A stretch of DNA of 64,000 nucleotides from Caprella mutica (GCA_947561585.1 CANNZV010002495.1:1-64000); one strand, 5' to 3'. Positions 10,876 to 21,967 are shown, numbered from the stretch's first letter. Translations and numbers: made by a program. The notes: generated by a model from the letters alone, not told the origin.

Positions 10876-11235
10876 GAACTATTTTATTCGAAAAATGGAA
10901 TAACAATAAGTAAAATGATTAAAATATCATTTGTTTAGATATTTCGTAAATTCGCAAAGTGAAATGAAGATTTATCTTGCAATATATTGTTAGGGAATAA
11001 ATAACATCAATTTTATTATTTAAGTACCAATTAAAACAACAATTTCATTAAAATGTTGAACTAAAATAATTTTTCTGTAAATAAGAAATTGATATAAATC
11101 TCTCATAAATATTTTTTTAAGATTTTAAATAGAATGTATGAATTGCCACGATATGACTAAGTCTTTAAACATATATTCATTATTACAAATTATTAATTTA
11201 TTCTTATTTCTTTCAACCAGAAGTTAAATGAAAAA
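10876..11235. other. Unique AT-rich spacer
   Basis: Nothing recognisable. Confidence 0.5.
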
Positions 11236-11290
11236 ATATGGTCGAAAGTGTCGAATATGGTCGAAAGTGTCGAATATGGTCGAAAGTCTG
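11236..11290. repeat. Three copies of TATGGTCGAAAGTGTCGAA
   Basis: Three tandem copies of a 20-21 bp unit; TATGGTCGAAA resembles the inner part of the right arm of the GGGTAAGTTACG MITE family (TATGACCGAA..). Confidence 0.8.
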
Positions 11291-11374
11291 TGTTTTGGAG
11301 ATTCAACAGACGAGATACTAATTCTTTTGTTTTCTCAAGTAAAACCTTTCGAATGTTTAAACCTTCTAAAGGCT

Positions 11375-11515
11375 TGAGCCTTCCAAAGATTGAAACCCTT
11401 TAAAGATTGAAACCCTTTAATGGTTAAAACCCTTTAATGGTTAAATCCATTTAAAGGTTAAATCCCTTTAATGGTTAAATCCATTTAATGGTTAAATCCC
11501 TTCAAAGATTGAAAT
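11375..11515. repeat. 18 bp minisatellite AAACCCTTTAATGGTTAA
   Basis: About 8 imperfect copies, alternating AAAGATTG and AATGGTTA variants. Confidence 0.88.
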
Positions 11516-11826
11516 CATCTAACAAATACTTTTCAATAATTATGATAATAATCACGTGGTTTGAACCCAAATAAATTATATATCAACAAAATTAAATTAA
11601 AGTGAAATAATCCTAATATGGTATATAATCTTTAATACAAATATCTAATGCAATAATTATAGTATTTAATATGTTGATTAGCATTATAATCATTACTAAA
11701 TTGGTGATAAGAACAATTGGTGATAAGAACAATTAGTGATAAGGATAATTTTAGAGATAAGAACAGTTTTAGAAATAGCAATCAAAAGCCTCAGACACAA
11801 TTGGTTCGTTTGCAAGCAGGGCCGTG

Positions 11827-11846
11827 ATTGGCTGTTGCTAAGCAAC
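11827..11846. promoter_or_regulatory. CCAAT box plus palindromic RFX X-box
   Basis: ATTGG (inverted CCAAT, 11827-11831) is followed two bases later by GTTGCTAAGCAAC (11834-11846), a near-perfect palindrome fitting the X-box bound by RFX factors. In animals X-boxes are typical of promoters of ciliary and centriolar genes, often close to the start site and often with a CCAAT box. Local GC is clearly raised. A candidate downstream first exon begins at 11902. The site is symmetric and could serve either strand. Confidence 0.5.
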
Positions 11847-11901
11847 GGAAATGTAGGCATAGGCCTACGGGGTATAGATACTAGGCCTACGGGGAGAAGA
11901 G

Positions 11902-11969
11902 ATGGGAACTAATTTGATGACAGGAATAGAACTGAACAAACAGAAAAGAAATGAAATTTGTGGAAACAA
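11902..11969 (+). CDS. Candidate first coding exon below the X-box
   Basis: ATG at 11902 opens a frame (MGTNLMTGIELNKQKRNEIC then GN) and reaches a possible donor AAACAA|GTAAAG at 11970. If unspliced it stops at TAA within two codons. The only reasons for the call are its position about 55 bp after the X-box/CCAAT pair and the open frame. No downstream partner exon was found, and the following AAAACAACCAAAGATAAAAC repeats are non-coding. Confidence 0.2.
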
Positions 11970-12080
11970 GTAAAGATAGAACTAAAAACAACCAAGGATA
12001 AAAACAACCAAAGATAATACTAAAAACAACCAAAGGTAAAACAGAAAAACAACCAAAATAAAACTAAAAAACAACCAACA
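11970..12080. repeat. Degenerate AAACAACCAAAGATAAAACTAA repeats
   Basis: Five imperfect units of roughly AAAACAACCAAAGATAA. The word AAACAACCAA also makes up the 22 bp satellite at 19.2-22.0 kb. Confidence 0.75.
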
Positions 12081-12285
12081 ATTGAAATTAGCACTCAATT
12101 ATTTAAGTTTTTTTATAAAATAATAATAAGAATATAACAGCCAAATTTTAGGATGGTAATTCTGATTTACTTTTCCATGCTTTCATTATATATGTACTAT
12201 ATAATATATCATATACTTTCTTATCTTCTTTATTTCTTCGCTTCTGTTACTGAATTATCTATAATTAAGGTTTTAAATCGAAATA

Positions 12286-12625
12286 GGGTAAGTTACAAAT
12301 TAACGAACAGTTCCACATCTTCGATCACAGAAGAAAAAATACGTATTAGTTATTCAACTTTTATCCTAATTGGTATCCATGATACTTGCTGGTACCATGG
12401 ATACCAACAAATACCTGAAGGTATCAAGGATACCAATTAATACCTAAAGGTGTCAAGGATACCAATTAATACCTAAAGGTATCAAGGATGCTATTTAAAA
12501 TACCTAAAGTTATCAAGGATACAAATTAAACTACCTAAAGGTATCAAGAATACCATATTAAACTACTTAAAGGTATCAAGGATACAAATTAATACCTATA
12601 GGTATCAAGGATACCAATTAAAGTA
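12286..12625. mobile_element. Foldback MITE with centre expanded into a minisatellite
   Basis: Starts with TA|GGGTAAGTTACAAATTA and the usual TTCCACATCTTCGATCA, then the palindromic centre GGTATCCATGATAC. Instead of one centre there are about eight tandem copies of an approximately 29 bp unit, ATACCAATTAATACCTAAAG plus GTATCAAGG (12395-12622). The right arm is not visible. Confidence 0.85.
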
Positions 12626-12965
12626 AAAGTTGAATCGTTTAATGGCTAAGAGAAAATAACAATGAAGACAATTAAAGTGCGGCTCTTAAAAAAGCATTAA
12701 AATCTGTTACCGAAACAATTGGCAACTAGCAGCCAATAACAGTTCCATTGCCTTGCTTTGGTAATGTGCTCTTAATCAACTACATAGATAAATAATCATC
12801 AATATAAAGATTAAAGATAATAACAAATGAATAGGACAAAGATCATATAATTAGAATCTTTAAATTCGATTGAAGTTATATATTGCAAAATATAATGTGC
12901 GAACGTGTGAACAGAGCATTTCTCTCGAATATAAAATAGATTTTCTATTTTTAATTGATCTAATT

Positions 12966-13040
12966 AAATGTGAAGGAATAAAGGTGTAAATGAAGTGAAG
13001 GAATGAAGGTGTAAATGAAGTGAAGGAATGAAGGTGTAAA
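12966..13040. repeat. 25 bp repeat, three copies
   Basis: GAAGTGAAGGAATGAAGGTG plus TAAAT three times, followed by about four degenerate AATTCCACCACGGAAA units to 13110. Confidence 0.9.
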
Positions 13041-14035
13041 TTCTCCCACGGAAACTTCCCCCACGGAAAATTCCACCACAGAAAATTCCACCACGAAAAA
13101 TTCCACCGCATAATGTTAGATTTCAATTAGATTATGTATAACATTTTATAAAAATGATTTTTAGATAAAAAGTTATTTTGGTGGTAATCTGAAAGCATTT
13201 TATTAATTCAATGGTTAAATCAAGGTCTTCGCCAACTAATTTTTATCTATTTAATGATTGCTACAAATCCAATGAAATATAATAGCAAATATTTAATCAT
13301 ATATGCTTTTCAAGATTTCCATAATCAAAACTCTACAGCAGTCGTTTTACTTCCGATTTGCTAATTTTCAGTCGAAAGAAAAAGAATGTACCTACCTACA
13401 CTGCTCGTTTTGAATGTCAGTTAGGTAGGTATTAATAATTCACTATTTAATATTCGTGTAAATGTATAAAATAGGAGAACATTGCGGAATTGTTTACATA
13501 CTTCAGTGTATAATTCACAGCCTAAGGCATTAAACGAAGGCCGTGCAAACTTTCTTCGTTTATACAATTCAAATTGGAGATCTAAACAAATAGTGTACAA
13601 TCTTTTTCTTCAGTGTGTCAGATTTGTGTTTCGTACAATTGCTGTTTACTGAGTATTATGAACTTCAATTCATATAAAAATATATATACTGAACCGACTA
13701 TTTTGCAGATTGATGATCTTAGACCTTAGTTCTATAATATTATTTAATTAACTCATATTTTTCTGAGCCTGAAGAGGACCTTTTAAAAATTATAAGTATA
13801 GGTTATATGTAACACTCATGACGAAAACAATAGATGACATTTATAAATTCATTAATTACAGTTACATTTCTTTTTTCGCTAACCTAACATTATGCATTTA
13901 ACATTAACTAAATCTAAGATAATACATGGAAGTAACTTTTTATTTAAGATGGTGGAATTTTCCACTTATGGCCTCTAACGCTGGCGGAATCTTCCTTGTG
14001 AAACTTTCCGCGAGTGAATTTACCGGCCCCGATGT
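13030..14035. mobile_element. Possible 1 kb inverted-repeat element
   Basis: GTAAATTCTCCCACGGAAAC and GGAAAATTCCACCA near 13040-13100 are matched, inverted, by TGGTGGAATTTTCCA..TTTCCGCGAGTGAATTTACC at 13951-14021. GAAGGAATGAAG occurs in direct orientation just outside both ends. The interior is AT-rich with no clear coding frame. Low certainty. Confidence 0.3.
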
Positions 14036-14403
14036 AAATAATGTGAAGGAATGAAGTTCTCGCTCCTTTCTATTCTTCTCAGAGCTTCATAAGGTACCTA
14101 CAATGTATGTAGCTTCATCTAGACACTGAAATATCAATGGAATAGAAATAAAAATTACTAAAATACGTTTATAATGAAGAGGTAGTTATTTTAACTCATA
14201 TAATTAATTAGGTTCTTCAGTTGATAGTTAAAATTTAGTCATAAAAAATTATGACTAAACACCGAGTTTTTTTAACTCTACTAAGAATTTTCCTACCAAA
14301 ATCATGAAATATAATCTGCCATCTATTTACTTATGCTGTGTAATAAAATACCTATGGAGAGACTAATTATTTTTAGTTTCACCTTCTGTCACCTTCGCTA
14401 CAG

Positions 14404-14449
14404 CCAGTAATGACACTTTGGAGAGACGGAAATGATTTCTACACAGAAG
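14404..14449 (+). CDS. Candidate exon encoding PVMTLWRDGNDFYTEG
   Basis: A strong acceptor (TTTCACCTTCTGTCACCTTCGCTACAG) opens a frame reading PVMTLWRDGNDFYTEG, with a usable donor GAAG|GTGTAT at 14450; without splicing it stops after eight more codons. GC is well above background. The W-x-D-G pattern recalls the C-strand region of an immunoglobulin-like domain, but 15 residues are far too few to assign a fold. It leaves one spare base; no partner exon was found. Confidence 0.33.
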
Positions 14450-14518
14450 GTGTATGCGCCAAACAGATGGTGTATTAGTGCGCCATACAGATAGAATATT
14501 AGTGCGCCATGCAGGTAA
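14450..14518. repeat. Degenerate TATTAGTGCGCCATACAGAT repeats
   Basis: About three copies of a 23 bp unit (TGCGCCAAACAGATGGTGTAT, TGCGCCATACAGATAGAATAT, TGCGCCATGCAGG), starting within the candidate donor. Confidence 0.8.
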
Positions 14519-14589
14519 TATATAAAGTAATTAACTAGTAAATTTTATACAAATTATATCCTGCAATAATTCCAATGTTCCGTTTTGAA

Positions 14590-15290
14590 CTGATGCCTTC
14601 AAAGCACAGAGAATGGAGTTTTGTCGGTGGATTCTGCAGCAACCATTCAACATTATCAATAGAATCGTTAGGACAGACGAGAATTCTTTTGACTCCATCA
14701 AAAACCACATTTAAAACACGACGAAGTGTAAACAAATGAAAATCCTTAAAATACTGAGAAACCAATGATAGGTATGATGTTAAGGTGGTGATCTTCGTTG
14801 ACATCATTTGTGGAATGGCTCCAAACATTCAGGCATTCCTAGACAATGGTGGCAACTTGTCATCGGTTAATGGTGTTTCATAGCTCAGATTGGTGGGGGA
14901 TATAATTCGGCTCAGGATGCGCCATTTCACAACTCGTTCTTCACTTTGGTGGATGCAAGACGGCACTCCACCACATTGAGCAAATGCAGCTCTAGAATTT
15001 CTCAATGAAAAGTTTCGAGGTCGATACATTAGCAGAAGAACGGAAAAATCCCTGGCCATCACACAATCCAGATCTCACTTCTGGGCAGCTGCACAATCTC
15101 GAGTTTATAGGTACAAACAAGATTCCATTGAATCTCTTATAGAATGAGTTTAAAGCTTTGCTGCAAGATATAACAAGAAGACTACCAAGAAAGTTTGCAA
15201 GAATGTTCCGAAGCGTGCGTCGTTCTGTCTTCAGACTGGAAGAGGTCATTTTCAACAACTTTTGTAGGGCCTCATACGATATAGGTCAAT
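14590..15290 (+). pseudogene. Dead IS630/Tc1-mariner superfamily transposase
   Basis: Translated plus-strand pieces fall in family order across several frameshifts and stops. EFCRWILQQ and RIVRTDE come first, corresponding to the segment around the first catalytic aspartate. WWMQDGTPPH follows, with the second aspartate. Then FLNEKFRGRYISRR, and WPSHNPDLTS, the degraded form of the usual W-P-x-R-S-P-D-L-T-P. The block that normally follows (D-F-F-L-W-G) is deleted. Such transposases cut and paste DNA at TA sites. This copy cannot be functional. The three minus-strand frames overlapping it (14535-14828, 14829-15062, 14992-15258) are antisense shadows. Confidence 0.75.
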
Positions 15291-15299
15291 AAATGTTTA

Positions 15300-15577
15300 T
15301 TAATCATAAAATCCAATCCTTTCCTTCAAAGTGATGTATATATAATAACATTTGACGCTGCTTCTCATTCGCATTTTAAAAAGACGTTTCTGATGGAACA
15401 CAGTGTCATGAAAGTATTTTAAGTTCTTTCAAAGCTTGCCTGGTTAAATGTAAGTAACACATAATATTAATAGTATATATTAAGTCTCTATATATTAATT
15501 CAGTAAGTATTTTCTACAGTTGAATAGAATGAGGGGCAATAAACTACCCCAGCAAACTATCACACAGACTTTCATAG
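15300..15577. other. Unique AT-rich spacer
   Basis: Nothing recognisable; no terminal inverted repeats of the transposase relic were identified. Confidence 0.45.
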
Positions 15578-15688
15578 CAAGTTACGTTCCAACAAGTCCC
15601 TAATGAGACAAAAATGCAGGACTTAAAGGGTCTCCCCTCGAAAGATCTGCGAGTTAACATCTTACGGTTGGCTGGAGATAAGAGATAA
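15578..15688 (+). CDS. Candidate terminal exon, unknown protein
   Basis: After CACACAGACTTTCATAG| a 36-codon frame runs to TAA (15686), containing MQDLKGLPSKDLRVNILRL. Composition is soluble and protein-like and GC is higher than its surroundings. The frame could equally start at the internal ATG (15614) as a 24-residue peptide. No family recognised; it might be a fragment of a retroelement gag. Confidence 0.2.
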   Translation, partial: QVTFQQVPNETKMQDLKGLPSKDLRVNILRLAGDKR

Positions 15689-15858
15689 GATAAGCCTGAC
15701 CTTTGTAGTTAGTTAGGATTAATACCCAGAGGAAAAATTATGGTGGAGTCTTAGAAGATTATCATTGGATTAATCTTCTAAAACTAATCATATATTTAGC
15801 GGGTATGGTCTATGATAAAAAAAATATAAAAGTTTTAACTTTTTTCGTAAAATACTAA

Positions 15859-16006
15859 GGGTAAGTTCCAAGTTATCGAACATTCTATGTTTCCGAACAC
15901 GTAAAAAGAATTATAATTATTATATACTATTTTTGGTATCCTGATACCTACAGGTATATGGATATAACCGAAGATGTGAAACCGACCAATAATTCGTAAC
16001 TTACCC
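15859..16006. mobile_element. Foldback MITE (GGGTAAGTT family), complete short copy
   Basis: Left GGGTAAGTTCCAAGTTATCG, right CCGATAATTCG-like AATTCGTAACTTACCC; a central GGTATC..GATACCTACAGGTAT core. About 148 bp. Confidence 0.85.
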
Positions 16007-16529
16007 AAGAGTTATACTTAATTTTGATTAAGTTTTTTCATCGATTAAAATTGCGTATGTAAAACCTTAATTGATACGCTTTGACATACATATCAGTAGG
16101 ATTGTGACAATATGCTTTTAAAATCATAGATCTTAAGAATATCACAGACGAAATGAAATGGTATCGAATACTATATACCACTTATTTAGAACCATTCAAT
16201 ACTCTTTATTTCAATCCGTCTATTATATTTTCAGGATTTCTGATTTTAAACTCATATTGTCACAAGCCTACATATCAGATATTTCAACAAGACCCTAATT
16301 ATGAATGTATTCTACATCCACAGTTTATCAGAACTATAATGTGAATAATGTGTCCTATTAATTAATTCTTGGTGTTATTTCGGCAGTTTAATTGCAAAGC
16401 ACGGTTTCAATTACTATTCAAATCCCTCTACCGAAGTTAGCGCTTCAGGACATTTGTCATGTCCGGTAATGGCTTGGCAATGAAACATATCGCAGACGAT
16501 ATTTACCGATGTGCTCCGATAAATCTCAC
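16007..16529. other. Unique AT-rich spacer
   Basis: A 63-codon plus frame (16153-16344) exists but lacks splice or promoter support. Nothing else seen. Confidence 0.4.
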
Positions 16530-16580
16530 CTGTGTCAACTTGTCGCCAATTTTAGATAATGTGATTGTTACATTCCATCT
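16530..16580 (-). CDS. Candidate 17-codon exon (RWNVTITLSKIGDKLTQ)
   Basis: Minus strand. A branch-point-like TACTAAT lies about 38 bases upstream of the acceptor ATAACCCAG|, and the exon ends at an excellent donor GACACAG|GTGAGATT. Both boundaries are phase 0, giving RWNVTITLSKIGDKLTQ. The surrounding open frame runs 64 codons (16503-16697). No partner exon was located, so this is a lead rather than a gene call. Confidence 0.33.
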
Positions 16581-16665
16581 CTGGGTTATTGCCTCATATT
16601 GATTTATTAGTAAATTGATAAGAATCAGTTGATTTAATCTCAGTAAATATTCAAAAGTGGTATAA

Positions 16666-16735
16666 GGTAAGTTCTGAGTTCTCGGACAGTTCCACATTTT
16701 CGGACACGTAAGACAAAAATATTTTTAAAAAATTT
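16666..16735. mobile_element. Foldback MITE (GGGTAAGTT family), left half only
   Basis: GGTAAGTTCTGAGTTCTCGG then CAGTTCCACATTTTCGGACA. No right arm. Confidence 0.75.
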
Positions 16736-16739
16736 GGTC

Positions 16740-17540
16740 CTATGAACAGTAACTTCCATTTCCTTATTTCCATCACGTGACATCGCATACATGCCAAGTG
16801 TCGCCACTTTTTCACCAATCGATAGAAGCGTCTACTTAGCCTATATATAGCGACAAATATCGTCTTTTATCGGTACTTGTCCTGGAGATATTGAGATAAT
16901 TATCGATGATATCGTCCAGTCTCATCGTTCTCCAAGAGGATTGAAATTCGCAAATCCCAGCGAATAAAGTTGAAGATTTTATGAAGGTCAAATATGCCAG
17001 TGTTGATAAATCAAGTAGCAGTTAAAAACAAACAACGAAAACCTAGTCATAAATTCAAAAGAACGAATTGTAACACTCTACAGTTTCAGTTCTGTTGACA
17101 GATATGACGGTGACGAAGATTGATACAACATTGTGGAAAATGCACCCGGGAAAATGAAATTATTTAGACCATAAATTGTATCAGTGGGTAGCGACACTCA
17201 ACTAAAATTAGGTAAGAAATAAGATACAGGCTTCTTTTAGTATTCCTCCTCCATTTTCATTGTCTTCAGTTCTTGAAAAAACTGTTTTATCGTGTTTCTT
17301 TTGTGCCAAATTCATACCAATAAATTTAGAGCTTAAGTGGATTTCTCCGTAAAAAAAATAATCTCATAATTCCAAGCCATTTTCACTACATGTCTAATTA
17401 AAGATAAAATCTTACCACTTGCAAACACACAATAAACACCAAAAACTTCCATATAAAGAAAAGGCATGGAATTGAAACTCCAATCAATTGGCAGAAGTTG
17501 GAACAATAAATTTATCCTTAATATCTCGGCCGTCTAGTTT
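16740..17540. other. Unique region, moderately GC-richer
   Basis: Contains a TATA-like CCTATATATAGC near 16840 but no clear gene around it. No array or TIR seen. Confidence 0.4.
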
Positions 17541-17548
17541 CAGCAGCT

Positions 17549-17936
17549 TAGGCCTACAGAGCCTATTTCTACAGAGCCTTTGGCTACTTTAGAGCCACTG
17601 CCTACAGAATCAATGCCTACAGAGCCTCTACCTTCAGAGCCTAGACCTACAGAGCCTAGGCCTACAGAGTCTAGACCTACAGAGCCTAGGCCTACAGAGC
17701 CAATGCCTACAGAGACTAGGCCTAAAGAGCCTATGTCTACAGAGCCTATGCCTACAGAGCCTATGCCTACAGAGCCTATGCTTACAGAGACTAGGCCTAA
17801 AGAGCCTATGCCTACAGAGCCAATGCCTACAGAGCCTAGACCTACAGAGCGTCTACCTAATGAGACTAAGCCTACAGAGCGTCTACCTACTGAGCCTAGA
17901 TCTACAGAGCCTATGCCTCCATAGCCTAGGCCTACT
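17549..17936. repeat. 15 bp minisatellite GCCTACAGAGCCTAT
   Basis: About 25 copies with G/A/T variation (CCTAGG, CCTATG, CCTAGA). The 15 bp period keeps one frame open (17580-17924, a P-M-P-T-E pentapeptide repeat of 114 codons). There is no splice or promoter context, so coding is unlikely, though PEST-like expressed repeats cannot be formally excluded. Confidence 0.93.
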
Positions 17937-18109
17937 TTAGACTCTCTCCTAATCTCGACTTGACATTTAGAAGCAGCATAAATATATTTATTATCAATGT
18001 AATCTCAATGAAGTGCTAAGACTATCCCTTCGCCTGAAGTAACGGCACTGAAATTGATAGCAATGGATGGTTATCTCTGGCCGTGCATGCAAGCTGCCTT
18101 TCCATCGAT

Positions 18110-18395
18110 AGGGGCTGCCTTTAAAGGCAGTCTTTTCGCAGTTAAAGGCAGCTTTTTCATCGATAAAGGGTGCTTTTTCACAGTTTAAGGCTGTTTTTTT
18201 TCACAGTTAAAAGCTGGTTTTTCACAATTAAAGACTGCCTTTTCACAGTGAGACTCTGCATTTTCACAATTAAAGACTGCCTTTTCACTGTTAAAGACTG
18301 CCTTTTCACTGTTAAAGACTGCCTTTTTACTGTTAAAGACTGCCTTTTCACTGTTAAAACTGCCTTTTCACAGATAAAAACTGCCTTTTTTCGAG
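18110..18395. repeat. 21 bp minisatellite AAAGACTGCCTTTTCACTGTT
   Basis: About 13 imperfect copies, the central ones nearly identical. The 21 bp period leaves a frame open (18170-18454) that is an artefact. Confidence 0.93.
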
Positions 18396-18580
18396 ACAGC
18401 TTGTATCTCTTTTCTTCAATTTTGGCAATGCATTTAGATGAAGCAAGTAGATAAAGTTCTCAAGAAGAGCAAGTTAATTCGTACGTAGGAAAAGTTTGCT
18501 TATAAAAGTGAGAATTCGCTTTGTTAGCTGTAAAATTTTTTATTCGTTTCTTCTTTCGATGTTGTAGGTTATTATTTAAT

Positions 18581-18820
18581 CTGGTCGATAATTCGGAACT
18601 TACCTATTATTTAATATAGTGAAAGTTCCGAATTATCGACCACTACAATAAATTAATTTAATAAACGTTTAATGTGTCCAACAAACGTTCATATAATATA
18701 CTATATTATAGAACGTTTGCTGTATACATTAAACGTTTATTAAATTAATTTATTGTAGTGGTCGATAATTCGGAACTTACACTATATTAAATAATAGGTA
18801 AGTTCCGATTTATCGACCAG
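18581..18820. mobile_element. 240 bp palindrome made of nested GGTAAGTTCCGAATTATCG arms
   Basis: CTGGTCGATAATTCGGAACT at the left is the reverse complement of the right end. About 60 bp inside, a second inverted pair (GAAAGTTCCGAATTATCGAC / GTCGATAATTCGGAACTTAC) is found, then AATTTAATAAACGTTTAATG and its complement around a 45 bp loop. It looks like one foldback element inserted into another. Confidence 0.85.
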
Positions 18821-18964
18821 ATCCACATTTTCGATGACATAAGGAAAAGTATATAAATAAATATTTTTACCAATCAAAATATCCAGGATGTATAATTATA
18901 ACAACAAGATAAATTGTTTTAATATATATTTTTTCATATATGTTCGATAATGTGGAACTTACCC
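18796..18964. mobile_element. Foldback MITE (GGGTAAGTT family), overlapping the palindrome
   Basis: TA|GGTAAGTTCCGATTTATCG, ATCCACATTTTCGATGACAT, and at the right ATGTTCGATAATGTGGAACT|TACCC|TA. It shares its left arm with the 18581-18820 palindrome. Confidence 0.75.
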
Positions 18965-19238
18965 TAATTCTAAGATAACTATACAAAATTTGACACTACT
19001 TTGTAACTAAACATTTCACTATGAATCAGTTCCTGGATAATTCTTTCACAATGGTTTTTCTCTAACAAATTACAAATAATGAAATAAAAAGAGTTCGAGA
19101 TGAATTTTTCGACTAAACTAGTCATTATAAATGAATAAATAAATAGTTAAAAATAAATAATATGAAAATAAATGTACGGGGAAAAAATCCACTTGAAGCG
19201 TAAAACATTTTCTTAGTATTTCTTTTCTTATTTTTTAT

Positions 19239-21967
19239 AAACAACCAACAAGTGACTGTAAAACAACCAACAAGTGACTGTGAAACAACCAACAAGTGAG
19301 TGTAAAACAACCAACAAGTGACTGTAAAACAACCAACAAGTGACTGTAAAACAACCAACAAGTGACTGACAAACAACCAACAAGTGACTGTAAAACAACC
19401 AACAAGTGACTGTAAAACAACCAACAAGTGACTGTAAAACAACCAACAAGTGACTGACAAACAACCAACAAGTGACTGACAAACAACCAACAAGTGACTG
19501 ACAAACAACCAACAAGTGACTGTGAAACAACCAACAAGTGACTGACAAACAACCAACAAGTGACTGACAAACAACCAACAAGTGACTGTGAAACAACCAA
19601 CAAGTGACTGACAAACAACCAACAAGTGACTGACAAACAACCAACAAGTGACTGACAAACAACCAACGAGTGACTGACAAACAACCAACAAGTGACTGTG
19701 AAACAACCAACAAGTGACTGCCAAACAACCAACAAGTGACTGACAAACAACCAACAAGTGACTGACAAACAACCAACAAGTGACTGTGAAACAACCAACA
19801 AGTGACTGACAAACAACCAACAAGTGACTGTGAAACAACCAACAAGTGACTGACAAACAACCAACAAGTGACTCTCAAACAACCAACAAGTGACTCTCAA
19901 ACAACCAACAAGTGACTGACAAACAACTAACAAGTGACTGTGAAACAACCAACAAGTGACTGACAAACAACCAACAAGTAACTGTAAAACCACCAACAAG
20001 TGACTGACAAACAACCAACAAGTGACTGACAAACAACCAACAAGTGACTGTAAAACAACCAACAAGTGACTGACAAACAACCAACAAGTGACTGACAAAC
20101 AACCAACAAGTGACTGACAAACAACCAACAAGTGACTGACAAACAACCAACAAGTGACTGTGAAACAACCAACAAGTGACTAACAAACAACCAACAAGTG
20201 ACTGACAAACAACCAACAAGTGACTGCCAAACAACCAACAAGTGACTGACAAACAACCAACAAGTGACTGACAAACAACCAACAAGTGACTGTGAAACAA
20301 CCAACAAGTGACTGACAAACAACCAACAAGTGACTGACAAACAACCAACAAGTGACTGTGAAACAACCAACAAGTGACTGACAAACAACCAACAAGTGAC
20401 TCTTAAACAACCAACAAGTGACTCTCAAACAACCAACAAGTGACTGACAAACAACCAACAAGTGACTGTGAAACAACCAACAAGTGACTGTGAAACAACC
20501 AACAAGTGACTGACAAACAACCAACAAGTGATTGACAAACAACCAACAAGTGACTGACAAACAACCAACAAGTGACTGTGAAACAACCAACAAGTGACTA
20601 ACAAACAACCAACAAGTGACTGACAAACAACCAACAAGTGACTGCCAAACAACCAACAAGTGACTGACAAACAACCAACAAGTGACTGACAAACAACCAA
20701 CAAGTGACTGTGAAACAACCAACAAGTGACTGACAAACAACCAACAAGTGACTGTGAAACAACCAACAAGTGACTAACAAACAACCAACAAGTGACTGAC
20801 AAACAACCAACAAGTGACTGTGAAACAACCAACAAGTGACTGACAAACAACCAACAAGTGACTCTCAAACAACCAACAAGTGACTCTCAAACAACCAACA
20901 AGTGACTGACAAACAACCAACAAGTGACTGACAAACAACCAACAAGTGACTGTGAAACAACCAACAAGTGACTAACAAACAACCAACAAGTGACTGACAA
21001 ACAACCAACAAGTGACTGCCAAACAACCAACAAGTGACTGACAAACAACCAACAAGTGACTGACAAACAACCAACAAGTGACTGTGAAACAACCAACAAG
21101 TGACTGACAAACAACCAACAAGTGACTGACAAACAACCAACAAGTGACTGTGAAACAACCAACAAGTGACTGACAAACAACCAACAAGTGACTCTTAAAC
21201 AACCAACAAGTGACTCTCAAACAACCAACAAGTGACTGACAAACAACCAACAAGTGACTGTGAAACAACCAACAAGTGACTGTGAAACAACCAACAAGTG
21301 ACTGACAAACAACCAACAAGTGATTGACAAACAACCAACAAGTGACTGACAAACAACCAACAAGTGACTGTGAAACAACCAACAAGTGACTAACAAACAA
21401 CTAAAAAGTGACTGACAAACAACCAACAAGTGACTGCCAAACAACCAACAAGTGACTGACAAACAACCAACAAGTGACTGACAAACAACCAACAAGTGAC
21501 TGTGAAACAACCAACAAGTGACTGACAAACAACCAACAAGTGACTGTGAAACAACCAACAAGTGACTAACAAACAACCAACAAGTGACTGACAAACAACC
21601 AACAAGTGACTGTGAAACAACCAACAAGTGACTGACAAACAACCAACAAGTGACTCTCAAACAACCAACAAGTGACTCTCAAACAACCAACAAGTGACTG
21701 ACAAACAACCAACAAGTGACTGTCAAACAACCAACAAGTGACTGACAAACAACCAACAAGTGACTCTCAAACAACCAACAAGTGACTGACAAACAACCAA
21801 CAAGTGACTGACAAACAACCAACAAGTGACTGACAAACAACCAACAAGTGACTGTGAAACAACCAACAAGTGACTGACAAACAACCAACAAGTGACTGAC
21901 AAACAACCAACAAGTGACTGACAAACAACCAACAAGTGACTGACAAACAACCAACAAGTGACTGTTA
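19239..21967. repeat. 22 bp satellite, 2.7 kb, with 792 bp higher-order repeat
   Basis: About 124 head-to-tail copies of AACAACCAACAAGTGACTG plus a variable GAC/TGT/TGA/TCT triplet and AA. All minus frames are open over hundreds of codons because the unit lacks stops on that strand. The pattern of variant triplets repeats with a shift of 792 bp (36 monomers): blocks at about 20160-20870 and 20950-21660 match monomer for monomer, down to rare variants such as GATTGAC. The right end breaks at TGTTAACAACAATCG. Confidence 0.98.

Noticed and set aside
14535..14828. 97-codon minus ORF that first looked like a leucine-rich or F-box protein piece
   Set aside because: The plus strand of the same DNA carries transposase motifs (EFCRWILQQ, RTDE) in family order, so the minus frame is antisense.
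17580..17924. 114-codon P-T-E-rich ORF
   Set aside because: 15 bp minisatellite; no supporting signals. Kept only as a repeat feature.
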